Origin: Rhypophila decipiens
Lineage: Eukaryota; Ascomycota; Sordariomycetes; Sordariales; Naviculisporaceae
Reading direction: 5' to 3'
Length of the DNA: 64,000 bases
NCBI GenBank assembly: GCA_033297075.1
Contig: MU858060.1
Location: forward strand, 388,415-452,414
Below, piece by piece: positions 49,897 to 59,943 of the stretch. Every line of letters starts with the position of its first letter. The stretch's first letter is position 1. Below the pieces are notes generated by a model. It did no database searches. It was given only the letters and a program-made list of their open reading frames with translations, and was not told the DNA's origin. The position numbers and the translations under genes were made by a program.

Positions 49897-50499
49897 GATG
49901 TAGGATATATCAAAAGATTGCTTGGCTGGATGAGAGTGAGTGCTGGTCAGAGTCAACTGAGATGGTGATGTTGCGGAACCGACTGGTACTTATGCGTTCC
50001 AATGTCCCTTGCGTGGAATGCCGCCAAATTGCCATTTTCCCACAAGTCCAGGCCGGTTGGTCGATGGATGGCATTCCGGATGGCCGGTTCGAGTTGACCC
50101 CATCACGGAGTCCGGATAGTGGTGGGGATGTGCGGAGTGGACGCCACGACGGAACGGCTTACACGACGAGGAACCATATCGCACTTCACCCAACAGGTCT
50201 CGCGTTGTCACTAAATTCCCCATATAGTTATCAGCGAAGTCGATTGGGACCAAATGGCACCGCGGTTGACAGGTATACTTTCAAGAACAGCTTGGTGGTG
50301 TCCCCGGCCGGGCCCGACAATTTACTAAAACAGCCCGGCAAGCAATTGTGCGACGAAAAAAGCCATTCACAAGACCGGACCGGTCTTCCGGCAGTCCATG
50401 GTGTTGTCTTCTTTCAGACTTTCACCAATAAGCATTGCTGTGCTGGCTTAATAATTATACAATTACTTCCTGGGCTACAGCCCATCGTGTTTCGCTCTG
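49897..50499. other. Intergenic region, SCD1 promoter
   Basis: Upstream region of SCD1 and 3' flank of the DUF2293 gene. A plus-strand frame of about 190 codons here has no family features and overlaps the neighbouring gene end, so I leave it out. Confidence 0.4.
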
Positions 50500-51351
50500 T
50501 CAGATATCGCTATATTCACTCCAGTCGCTTTCCTCGCTAGACTCGCTGTCGGTCTCAACCGCCTCGTCTTCCGAGTCGTCAACAAGCTCCACCACTCCGT
50601 CTACTTCTATCCATTTTGCACCACTCGTACTTCCCCTAGTCCTTCTCATGGTAGCCGCACGCCTGGGCGGATTAATCTTTGTAGCTGGTGCGTTTGGCTG
50701 TACCCTTCTCCCCGTGGCGGGGGACGAGCCTTTCCCAGCTTTCATCTTCCTGGCTGATTTATGCCCGACAGCTTGCCGCCGGTCAACCTTGGATGGCTGA
50801 GCACCCCAGCTCAACTCAATCTCCTTCACCTGGTCGAATATAATTGCGCGTGCTTTCTCTCGGTTCCCCGTTGTCTGCAGCAGCATGTGATATTTGGTAT
50901 GGCAATGTCGAATGTGCGCCCGTACCGCCAACCCCACCTTCTTGTCGGTGTCTATCGTCGTTCTCGTGCCTACACGCCGACTCCGTTTCTTGAGTGCGTG
51001 ACTGACAATCTTTGGTATTTCGGCCGCGGGCGTCTTGGGATAGAGCCTGAGTATGTCCGCCTCGAATTTTCCGTGGACGACAGCGTCCCGCTTCTGGACT
51101 GCTTCTGCTCGTCGTCCGGCCGTTGCTTTGTTCTCCGCCTCCACGGCCGCGTATATCTCGGCCGGGCACCGCAGGCCGAGGACTTTATTGGCCTTGTCCA
51201 CGACAACGTAGAGTGTTCGCCCTGCATCGTGCGTCTGCAAGCGGCAGTTCTTGGTAACGAACACGTCGCCTTTGGTCACGAAGACATAGCCGTCCGGCAT
51301 GTTGGAGAAGAACCGCACTCTTGGCTCATCGGAATCGTCGGTTTTGGACAT
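50500..51351 (-). CDS. DUF2293-domain protein
   Basis: Single exon, 283 aa. I recognise the fungal DUF2293 pattern: EIPKIVSHALKKRSRRVGT near residue 112, then a basic AVRAHIRHCHTKYHMLL segment and a final helix ending near W181. The N-terminal 60 residues (VRFFSNMPDGYVFVTKGDVFVTKNC) form a separate small beta-rich part. The C-terminal 100 residues are a disordered Lys/Arg/Pro linker followed by a very acidic Ser/Asp/Glu tail. The mix of basic patches and acidic tail suggests a nuclear or nucleic-acid-associated protein; this is inference, the family has no established function. Confidence 0.85.
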   Translation of the reverse strand: MSKTDDSDEPRVRFFSNMPDGYVFVTKGDVFVTKNCRLQTHDAGRTLYVVVDKANKVLGLRCPAEIYAAVEAENKATAGRRAEAVQKRDAVVHGKFEADILRLYPKTPAAEIPKIVSHALKKRSRRVGTRTTIDTDKKVGLAVRAHIRHCHTKYHMLLQTTGNREKARAIIFDQVKEIELSWGAQPSKVDRRQAVGHKSARKMKAGKGSSPATGRRVQPNAPATKINPPRRAATMRRTRGSTSGAKWIEVDGVVELVDDSEDEAVETDSESSEESDWSEYSDI

Positions 51352-52329
51352 GGTTGATTGACTTGATTGTGTTTATCCTGGAGTCTCTGCACGGGGCTGG
51401 GGTGCGAGGGAGCCAGAGGAGTTAAGTAGGTAGATAGCTAGAGAGTTGTGTATCAACTTGAAGCCAAACTAGGTCTCAGATGACGCTCTCTATGTGGTAA
51501 TGGTATTGGTACACTAGCTGGTTTCTCGCTGGTTGAGCATTTGACGAGATCCATACCTCTTCGAAAAGCGCCGGGCCATCAAAACAAGTGGCTTTGTTTA
51601 CGTGCCTTTCGGGCTTTCACGTCCCAAGATATAAATAGAATAAAGGAGCCAGGCACGGTGCTTTGCAGGAGGGTTCGTTTTCTTTGTTTGCTCGCAAGCT
51701 CCTGTGCAGTGCTGCAGTGCCGTGTGTCAATGGAGGTTCAGCCATCACTCGTCGATTGTTTGCCCGAGGTGTCGTGGAACGGAACGGCCCCACTAACGGC
51801 TCCGTGCCGAAAGTTACTTCGTCCTTGGCGCCCAATGGCGTTCTGCTCCGTTCATCTCGACTCCGGACCAGAAATTGTCAGCCTAGCCTAGTGGAATAGA
51901 CTCACTAGAGGAATGGCTCCACACCGGATTGCCGTTTAGCATCACAGCAATAGGGGTACTAACATGAAGGCTGGCTTAGAGACGCAGCATTCTGCGATGT
52001 AATAAATGGTAATGCACGTGGCCCTGCTTCAAAAGGGTTGTTATACTACAACCTATCTGCAGAACGCTTCCTGTTACTGGGACTGCAGATACTTGAATCT
52101 TCTGTAATCGCTTTATACCTATTTACAGCGATGTTCTTGCGGCCCTACCCATTGCTTTGGGCACAGTTGCAAGCAAGCAAACCTGCACCGCTACCTAGCT
52201 CCTCCAAGTATATCTCTAGACAATTATGAAGGGATAGAAGATAACAAATATGAGAGAAGACCGTATGGTCCAAGGGGGGCATTAACGCTTTTAATGATTT
52301 GGACGGGTAATATCGACAGAATACGGTCC
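51352..52329. other. Intergenic region
   Basis: A 978-bp spacer between two minus-strand genes. It carries the DUF2293 promoter on the left and the transporter 3' flank on the right; no gene supported. Confidence 0.4.
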
Positions 52330-54282
52330 TTAGGCGGCCTTGCTCTTGTTGTTCCTCCTCCGGTGTCTTTTCAGTTTATCAATATTTCGCCGTTGGATCA
52401 AGACGTTCATATAATCCCATATTGTCTCTCTCATCATCAAGAGAACAATTACCACCCCTACTGGTATTGCAATTTCCCAGCTGTGTGCAGGTCAGCAAGA
52501 TATGCGGGTGGTCAAGAGGGTAACACTTCAAACTTACAACAAAATAACTTCGGCCTCGGGGAAATTGCTGAAATTCTGCCCAAAGTAACCTGTCAGGAAC
52601 GTGAGCGGGAGGAAGATGACAGTGACAATGGTGAGCTGCCTCATCGACTCGTTCTGGTATACAGTAACAGTATTGAAGATGAGATCAATCATGCCCTCGG
52701 CTGAACCTTTTAGCTGATTCAGGCTTTCCGTGATTAGCACGCTATGGTCCAAGACGTCCCCCAGGTAGGTATATGTCATGGGTGTGATGATAACACCATG
52801 ATTTGGATCCTGCAGCTTCTGGGTTGCCGCATCCTGCGTCATGTCTGTCTTGTGGTCTCGGAGGGCATTTATGAGTGTGGTTATGGGGTTGATGAAACTC
52901 AACATCTTGTTGATCTCGGTAATGAGAATGTAGAGCTTTTTGGTATTGTCCAAGTTGGCACGCGTCAGAACGTCGAGTTCCAAGTCTCCGATCACATCAC
53001 CGTAGAGGGCTGTCACGGGGATTGCGAGATCGATTACAGCATCGATGATGGCTTGACCAACCATGGATGCATCGCAAGACTGTCGTATGATAGTATCCTT
53101 GCGCATCAGGCGACTGGTGATTGGTGTCTCGACATCGGCCGCAGACAGCTCGAAGAAGCTGATGATGGTATTGTCGTTGGTAATAAACATGGAAACCTGC
53201 TCGCAGGCAACTGCTTGTTCTCTAGCCGTAAGGGGCGAATGCTCAACCATATACTCGGTCCGAGGGTTATTTGGCGACGCGTGATAGTGTTGCAATGTCC
53301 TAAACTCCAAGCCGTCAACCTCGGGTGCGTCAGAGAAGCCGGTTGGCTGTGACCTTATCCCTCCGTACACGTTGCCAGCTTCCGGGTGCTGGCGGGGCTC
53401 ACCACTTTTGAACAAGCCTCGAAACATGCCAGATACCCGGTTGAGGCTCCGGGCGCTCTTCGTACTCTTCCGGCTCGCATCTTCATCGGAATCATGTCCT
53501 TTTGGTTCAGGATTGCAGCGACGGACAATCTTTTGAAGTGTCAGCACGATGAAGGTGTGGTGGGGAAACCATTCTGCTTTCGTTCTGTTCCTCGTGTTCA
53601 TGATATCTTCCAGAGCTAGCTTGTGGAGGTTCTTGTGAGCTCCGAGAGCTTTGATAACATCCCAGCTCAGGCCATTGATGTTGATCCAACGGCACTTTGA
53701 CCATCTCGGCTGCGGTTGCCGTAGTTTGGACTCCAGGGCCTCATTCTTGATATTGGCTTGGATCGATATTTGCTCCTCGGAGAAATCGACAATGGTTATA
53801 TCGCACGGCGCATGGAGAGTGGGCATGGAGGCATGACCACCGTCGGGCTTGTTCCAGTCAGCACCCGGTTCGCTTCCGGGCTGCCATCCCGGGCGCACCC
53901 CACCAAACTCATCAAAGTCGTCGAGTGTCTTGAAAGTGCCCACACGGCCGGTGAGACGGCGCACAATAGGGCTGAAAGCGGCCGTGTCGGAGCGAGCAAA
54001 GGTACGAGTGGTGTGAGGGGCCGGAATGGCTGGAGTGTCACGTCGCTCCTTGGAGCCAATGCTACTGCGCCCCGTGTTCGTGTCGACTTGGAGCGCGTAG
54101 TGTACGTGCGGGCTTGACCCGGCCGTAGAAGGGGTCGGGTCGTGAGGTTGTGATTTTGGGTTCTCGGAGGCATCCGTAAAGCTTGTCGAGATAGGTGGAG
54201 GGCTGCTGGAATCTTGGAAATCGCGCGATTGGGTGTCTGCCGTTGCAGTGTCGCTGCTCTCAATCACAGAGGAACCCGCCAT
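52330..54282 (-). CDS. CorA-family metal ion transporter (GQN-type)
   Basis: Two exons: 54282-52538 and 52480-52330, giving 631 aa; the 57-nt intron (GTAAGT..CACACAG) keeps phase. The long soluble N-terminal domain is hydrophilic with a disordered, Ser/Pro-rich first 130 residues. The C-terminus has two membrane helices: TM1 ends in FLPLTFLTGYFGQNF (about residue 558-571) and TM2 is FWEIAIPVGVVIVLLMM, encoded after the intron, then a Lys/Arg-rich cytosolic tail. CorA proteins are pentameric divalent-cation (Mg2+) channels. Here the signature GMN after TM1 is GQN, which marks a divergent fungal branch, so ion selectivity is open. A large deletion of the intron would remove TM2. Confidence 0.9.
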
Positions 54283-55215
54283 CCTGAAATCGCAATCGTG
54301 ACCCAATTTTCGATATCGTCAAGTGTGTTATCAGATATCGCCCGGTGTTGCGCAGGGAACTTGGATGTCGTATTCAGCGAGAGGATCGAAACGCGACTGC
54401 TGTGATATCCAGAGATGAGACGAACGGGGAGGGATCCGAGGACCAGAAACGGAGCGGGGGCGCCGTCGCAACGCTCCAGGCTGGCTGGTATCAATCAATC
54501 AGCCCCCAGCAGCGTCGCGTTCGCATCTTGAGTGCTAATAAATTCTCAGCCGCACTGGTAAATCCGTGATTCCTCCCGTCTGCACCTCGTTGACATCATC
54601 CATGCTCCCAACGACCGTTGTGGTTACCCGCGGCGCATTTCAATTTCGAGCCCGCAACTCAGGCCCTCAGCAGCGGCTAGTTGGTGTTTGAACACAAGGG
54701 AGACAGCAGCAGCTGCCTGCTATCATTTGGACAAAAAGACAAATGATAAGTGACCAATGAAACAAGGGTGAAAGTTAAAGGAGACTCGGCTTTCGCTGCT
54801 AGAACGCCGTGCCGGTAGGCAGGCCTGGCAGGGACCGGGGACTCTGACTACAGCGTCTTGGCGCGGCGTGAAAATGGGGTCAGCCGGGCCGGCCCGCTCC
54901 CATCCACTGCCAAGGTCAGCTATGAGACAGTGATGCTCCGATCACATGGGTCACATTTGTTACAGATGTCAAGTCGCCATGGACGAGATCATACTTGCCC
55001 TGACAGTCTGAACTCTCACTACGTTCAATGGTTTGAGCATTCTGCTGCCAACTGCTAATTTCCTCCACATATGACATAAATAGTACCCCGAGTTCCTCGC
55101 AAACAAGCAATAAATGAACGACTAGGACATAATCGACCCTTCAACAGAAGAAAATCTTTGCCATGTCATTCCTCTCACATTTTCCCGAGTATGCGATGAC
55201 ATGACGAGACAAGGA
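54283..55215. other. Intergenic region
   Basis: Upstream region of the CorA-like gene and 3' flank of the dioxygenase. A CAG immediately before the transporter ATG hints at a 5'-UTR intron, not proven. No gene supported. Confidence 0.35.
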
Positions 55216-56642
55216 TCAATCACTACCTTGGGCAGCAACTGCAAGGGCTTGCTTTTCATCCTCGTGGAGCAATCCTAAAGCCTCACGTCGAGTGGGTGCC
55301 TTTGCACTGTTAGCTGGTTTGAAGATACTAGGCATCAGCTAACTCACCTTCGGATCGAAGTACGGAACCTCGGCAAGGGAGGTAACTCGTGTTCCATGGC
55401 GAGGATAGCGGCCATTGTAATCCCAGCTCGCGTTATGGATCGTGATTCTACAAGAATCAGTGAGTTGATATACCCTTCGACTGTAAGTAAGCATTGCATA
55501 TACGTTGAACACTCACCTGTTGTCCCAGAGAGCCGAAGTCTTCGGGGTCCATCTGAACCTAACTTGTATGTCGACATTCTTCTCGTATACATCGTACAGA
55601 TAGTTGAGAATCAGGTCACTTTCGGCCTTGTCGAGACCAACAATCCTGACCGTCATTGCCCTGTTCACCCACAGCGCCTTCCAGCCTGTCGCTGGATGGA
55701 CTCGTACAAGCGGATGGACCCGTTCTACATACTGGGGCCCGGCCGTAGGGTTCTCTCGGTCCAGGTAGGGGTGAGCTGAGCGGTAGACGGCCTTCTTTCC
55801 GTCGATAATCTTGCGGAACTCGGGAGACAGCTTCTCATAGGCGCTGTACCCAGACGCCCAGAGTGTGTCACCGCCGACGGGCGGGACGGTGTCGTTGTGG
55901 AGGTGGGTAATTCCAGCAGGCTGACGCTCGTGGACAAGATCCGAGTGCCATCTTGCTGCACCGCCGGGTCTACGGAAACTCGGCTTAATCTCCGCGGCTT
56001 GTAGGTCTGGCCAAATGACTAGGTGAGGCAGCCCGTTAGCACAGGCGTCCATCACTGTTACTGCCAGGACAATCCCGTTCGGGCTTACCTGTCACACCAA
56101 GAGCGCCCGGGACCTGGGGACCTTGAGGCTAAAGACATGACACAGGACGTTAGCATCAGATTCTTATTGAAGACAACATGATCTGGCATCTCACTTACGT
56201 GAACTTCGACTTCGCCAAACCACTGGCCAAGTTCCTTCTGCTGTTGGGGGGTGATATCTTGATCCCGGAAGAACACCACGCTTCGCTCCGCGATCAACAG
56301 CGCGAGCTCGTCACGTTGAACGGGAGTGAGGTCCTTTAGTTGGAGACCCTCAATCTCGGTACCAATATGGGTCGTCAGGTCAATAACTTTGGTCGCGGCG
56401 GACAGAAGGTTCCTTTTGGACTTGTCAGCTCTAGCACCGGCGTCGTCGTATAGACGGTCCTCGGAGCGGATCGAGACAACATCTTGGAGGTACAGGGGTT
56501 TCGATGGCCAGTACGGGTATCCCTCGGACAGATCGATACCTGCCTTGATGAGTCGCTCTCGGGCAGGGTCAGGAAGCGGGAGGGTGTCTCTCTTTTGCTC
56601 AACAGCATCGACTATAGACTCGTAGATTGGTGCCGGTGCCAT
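55216..56642 (-). CDS. TauD-family Fe(II)/2-oxoglutarate dioxygenase
   Basis: Five exons: 56642-56199, 56128-56089, 56018-55517, 55447-55348, 55299-55216, giving 389 aa. An in-frame ATG at 56822 would add 60 low-complexity residues; the downstream ATG better fits the family. Four introns of 48-70 nt have GTAAGT/GTGAGT donors and, in several, GCTAAC branches. The metal site is complete: His186 and Asp188 in WHSDL, distal His333 in TIHNASWDY, and Arg349 (HGTR) for 2-oxoglutarate. The family oxidatively cleaves taurine, other sulfonates or sulfate esters, releasing sulfite or sulfate (yeast Jlp1). It is divergent from a Dal5-type permease and shares a promoter with a CYS3-like site, pointing to sulfur scavenging. 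Substrate could also be a phenoxyacid or another carboxylate. Confidence 0.92.
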
Positions 56643-57506
56643 GGTGGACGAGTTACCCTCTGGGGGGACTGGAAGCAGTAGCAGCACAATCTGGCGGACT
56701 TGAAATTGTTCGGGTTCTGGTTGCTTGGGATGGGAGGCGACTTCCCTTTTTTTTTCAGGTCGACTTGCCGACGTGGGTGCCGGTGTAGATGTAGTCATGG
56801 CCGTGGACATGTCTTTCTCCAACCTTGGGCATTATCCAACCTCAATGTCTTGCAGCATCTTCGTCTTTTCGTCAAGCGGATTACCAATCAAGGCCATGTG
56901 AGATTATTTCGCCAGCGATCTTCACCTTATCTTGGACAAATGGGAGGAGAATGGATGCAAGATTACTAGGCGTTTGGGAGCAGGACCTTTCGTGGGGGTA
57001 TGATGCCATGCGGAGGTGCAGTTATGAAATATCTCCTGTATGGTTCCGGTGTTTCACGCCATACACATCCCGAATTATGTGCTCCTCTCGCAACCAACAA
57101 ACACGCCAAACACGCCCCGACTGGGCAAAACACCGATCTTTCGGATGGGTTTAACCACACATGACCCGAATGCTCCGAGTGTGATTTCCAACCAAGGTCA
57201 CCATCTATCACCGGATTCGGAACTGCTCTGCTGAGAACCTGAAGAGGGGTGTGTGCAGTGTCTCCATGTCGACACTCTACCCCCTTGCCTCTCTTAGTAA
57301 TAGCAAGGACTTGGAGATGTATAGCACGATTAAGAAATGAACCCCAAAGCTATCAGGAGGCAAGTTTCTTACTTGCTCTTGACTGTTACTCACCAGAGGA
57401 GGTCCATGTCTCCCATGGTTGTATCCCAAAACAGACACCCGATCAACAAAGAAGATAGCCCTTCGAGACACAGCTCATCGTATTTCGTTTGGCCGTGGAG
57501 TGTTCA
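56643..57506. promoter_or_regulatory. Divergent dioxygenase/permease promoter
   Basis: This 864-bp region separates the two divergent start codons. Apart from the CYS3-type site at 57000 I see no defined element. The stretch 56643-56822 is open in frame with the dioxygenase and could be leader or extra coding sequence. Confidence 0.5.
57000..57009. promoter_or_regulatory. Putative CYS3/MetR sulfur-regulator site
   Basis: ATGATGCCAT is a perfect match to ATGRYRYCAT, the consensus bound by the Neurospora sulfur regulator CYS3. It lies 358 bp from the dioxygenase ATG and about 500 bp from the permease ATG. One such match is expected by chance in roughly 65 kb, so its place between two sulfonate-type genes is suggestive only. 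Confidence 0.45.
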
Positions 57507-59048
57507 ATGGAGACGTCAAAGACCAGCTTGAGTGCGAGGCAGGACCGTCATGGCCTAGAGAGCACCGGTGACTACGGATCTATACAATCTAAATCAGGCA
57601 GTCCGGTCACAGAGCTTGTAAAAGCGCAACCAAGCACTACCTGGAGATCCTACATATGGGATACTTTGGACAAGTCACCCGAGGAACGACGGTTCCTCTT
57701 GAAGCTTGATGGCGTCTTGCTGACGTTTGCGTCGCTGGGCTATTTCATCAAGTATTTGGACCAGGTGAACATCAATAATGCTTTTGTATCCGGGATGAAG
57801 GAGGACATGGCCTTGTTTGGCAATGAGTTGAACTACATGCAGACTTGCTGGACGGTTGGATATGTCCTTGGCCAAGTTCCGAGGTAAGAGGCAAATTCTC
57901 ACTCACCACGTCGGCCATGGTTCCTCAGTGCTAATCAACTCATTCTTAGCAACATACTCCTGACTCGCATCAGACCCTCCGTCTGGATTCCAACCTGCGA
58001 AGTCGTCTGGTCAGTCATGACCATTCTACTTGCCAAGTGCTCCACGACGACTCAGTTATACGTCCTGCGCTTTTTTATTGGAACCGCCGAGAGTGCCTTC
58101 TATCCGGGGATGCAGTACATCATCGGCTCCTGGTACCGAAAGGACGAGCTAGCGAAACGCTCATGTATATTCCACGCATCTGGAAGCATCGGAACCATGT
58201 TTTCTGGTTACCTGATGGCGGCAGTCCACAGCAACCTGAATGGTGTTCACGGCTACAAGGGCTGGCAGTGGCTCTTCATTATTGACACGGTGATTTCACT
58301 CCCAATCGCCGTCGCCGGATTCTTCCTTCTTCCCGATCTTCCCGAGATCACGAAAGCATGGTACTTCTCGCCCATCGAGGTCGATATAGCAAAAAAGCGA
58401 ATGGAATTCGAGGGGCGGGCAAATCGCGCCCCCTACACCAGAGCCAAGCTCAAAAGGATATTTTCCAGTTGGCACATATATCTATTAACAGCATTGTATG
58501 TGTTCTTCAACAACGGAGGGGGTTTTGGAGGCCAGCCTGCGTTCCAACTATGGCTCAAATCGAAGGGGCACTCCATCACGGAAATCAACACATATCCGAC
58601 CATCACCTCTGCCATAGCAGTCGTGGCAACCCTTGTCTATGCCTGGACGTCGGATACGGTCTTCCGAGGAGCCAGGTGGCCTCCGATCGTTTTCTCGGGG
58701 GTGGTTAACATTATAATCTACTCGAGCCTTGCGGCATGGGACATTCCTGATGGCTGGAAATGGACTTGCTTCCTACTGTCAAGCCTAGGGGGAGGAATCA
58801 GCGGGCTCACATTTGCATGGGCCCACGAGATTTGCAAAGATGATAACGAGGAGCGGGCCATAGTCACAGCGTCTATGAATGAGATGGCCTACGTGTTCCA
58901 GGCTTGGCTTCCTCTGTTGATATGGCAGCAGGTTGACGGCCCCGAGTACCCCAAAGGGTATGCCACCATGGTTGGTGTTGCCATTGCTTTGATCTGCACT
59001 TCTTTTGCAATTCGTTATCTGCAACACCGGAAAAGGGGTGGCATGTAA
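57507..59048 (+). CDS. Dal5-family (ACS) MFS permease
   Basis: Two exons: 57507-57883 and 57950-59048, giving 491 aa; the 66-nt intron (GTAAGA, GCTAATC branch, TTCTTAG) joins in phase 2. A hydrophilic N-terminus is followed by about 12 transmembrane segments. The opening signature RRFLLKLDGVLLTFASLGYFIKYLDQVNINNAFVSGM and the conserved RFFIGTAESAFYPGMQYIIGSWYRKDELAKR are shared by the allantoate/anion:cation symporter family, which includes Dal5, Liz1/Fen2, Vht1, Seo1 and Soa1. Substrates of the family range from ureidosuccinate to vitamins to sulfonates. The divergent TauD-type dioxygenase suggests organic sulfonate uptake, like yeast Soa1 serving Jlp1. Pantothenate or another carboxylate remains possible. 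Confidence 0.93.
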
Positions 59049-59943
59049 GGATTGAACACCGGAATACGTCTGTGAGGCTCATCTACTGTACCAATAAATT
59101 GACATGGCCTTTTTTGATGCTGCTTGACGCACCGCCTGTACGGTCATACAAAGTAAGCATGAAAGAATAAACATTGTATTTTGATAACCTCGTCCAAAAA
59201 GAGGTCAAAAAGGGGGTTTATATCCAACAAGAAAAGCATTCACGAACCCTTGCCTCCCAAAAACCAAGCAAAGAAAGATTGATTACATCAACACAGTGAG
59301 CCCGGGTCACTGGTACTAGGCTCGATTTCTGGGTAGGGTTAACTAGACAGAGTCACAGAGAAGAAGAAAAGACACAGAGAAAATGCCGACAGAAAACTTA
59401 CCCGGCAGACATATCAGCCATCGTCATGTCAGGGTGGGTTTTGGGGCTTCTCGTGTCTGAAGAAGGAAGTCGATGGTAGAATGACGATTGGCGGGCGATA
59501 AAAAAAATGTGGAAACCGATGAGGCCATGAAATGGCTTAGAAATTCTCCAGATGTGTTCGCCCGGCTGGCGTGACAGAACCACCGAGATGACGTGCTCGG
59601 TTGATGATGGGGGTACCCTCCGAATATTGAACATTGATCGGCTTATATGTGTCTCAGTGGCTGCATCTATCGGCGCGTGAGTACAACAGTGGCCTACCGC
59701 TTACACAGAAGCAGCAAGGGTATAGTTCGACCTTCCTGCTTTGATATTTGCATGTAATCGCGCTTCCCTCCCCCCAAGGGGTAGTAGCCCTTTCCCCCGA
59801 AACGTGGCACCATATTTACCAACTTCATGTCACCAGGGAATCCACCTGCCGCCTTTTCTTCTTGTCCTTCGCAGCTCCTGCCTTTGGCTTAATTGTGGTT
59901 TACAGCACCGGTAGCATTTCATACCCTGATAACTCGGCACACA
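59049..59943. other. Intergenic region upstream of FMO
   Basis: No gene supported. A one-mismatch CYS3-like sequence, ATGAGGCCAT, lies at 59519-59528. A minus-strand frame of 78 codons (59398-59634) shows no features. Confidence 0.35.

Noticed and set aside
49962..50540. 192-codon plus-strand frame upstream of SCD1
   Set aside because: No recognisable domain, ends inside the DUF2293 gene and composition looks non-coding.
52744..53352. 202-codon frame antisense to the CorA-like gene
   Set aside because: No domain, no splice signals, fully contained in the coding exon of the transporter.
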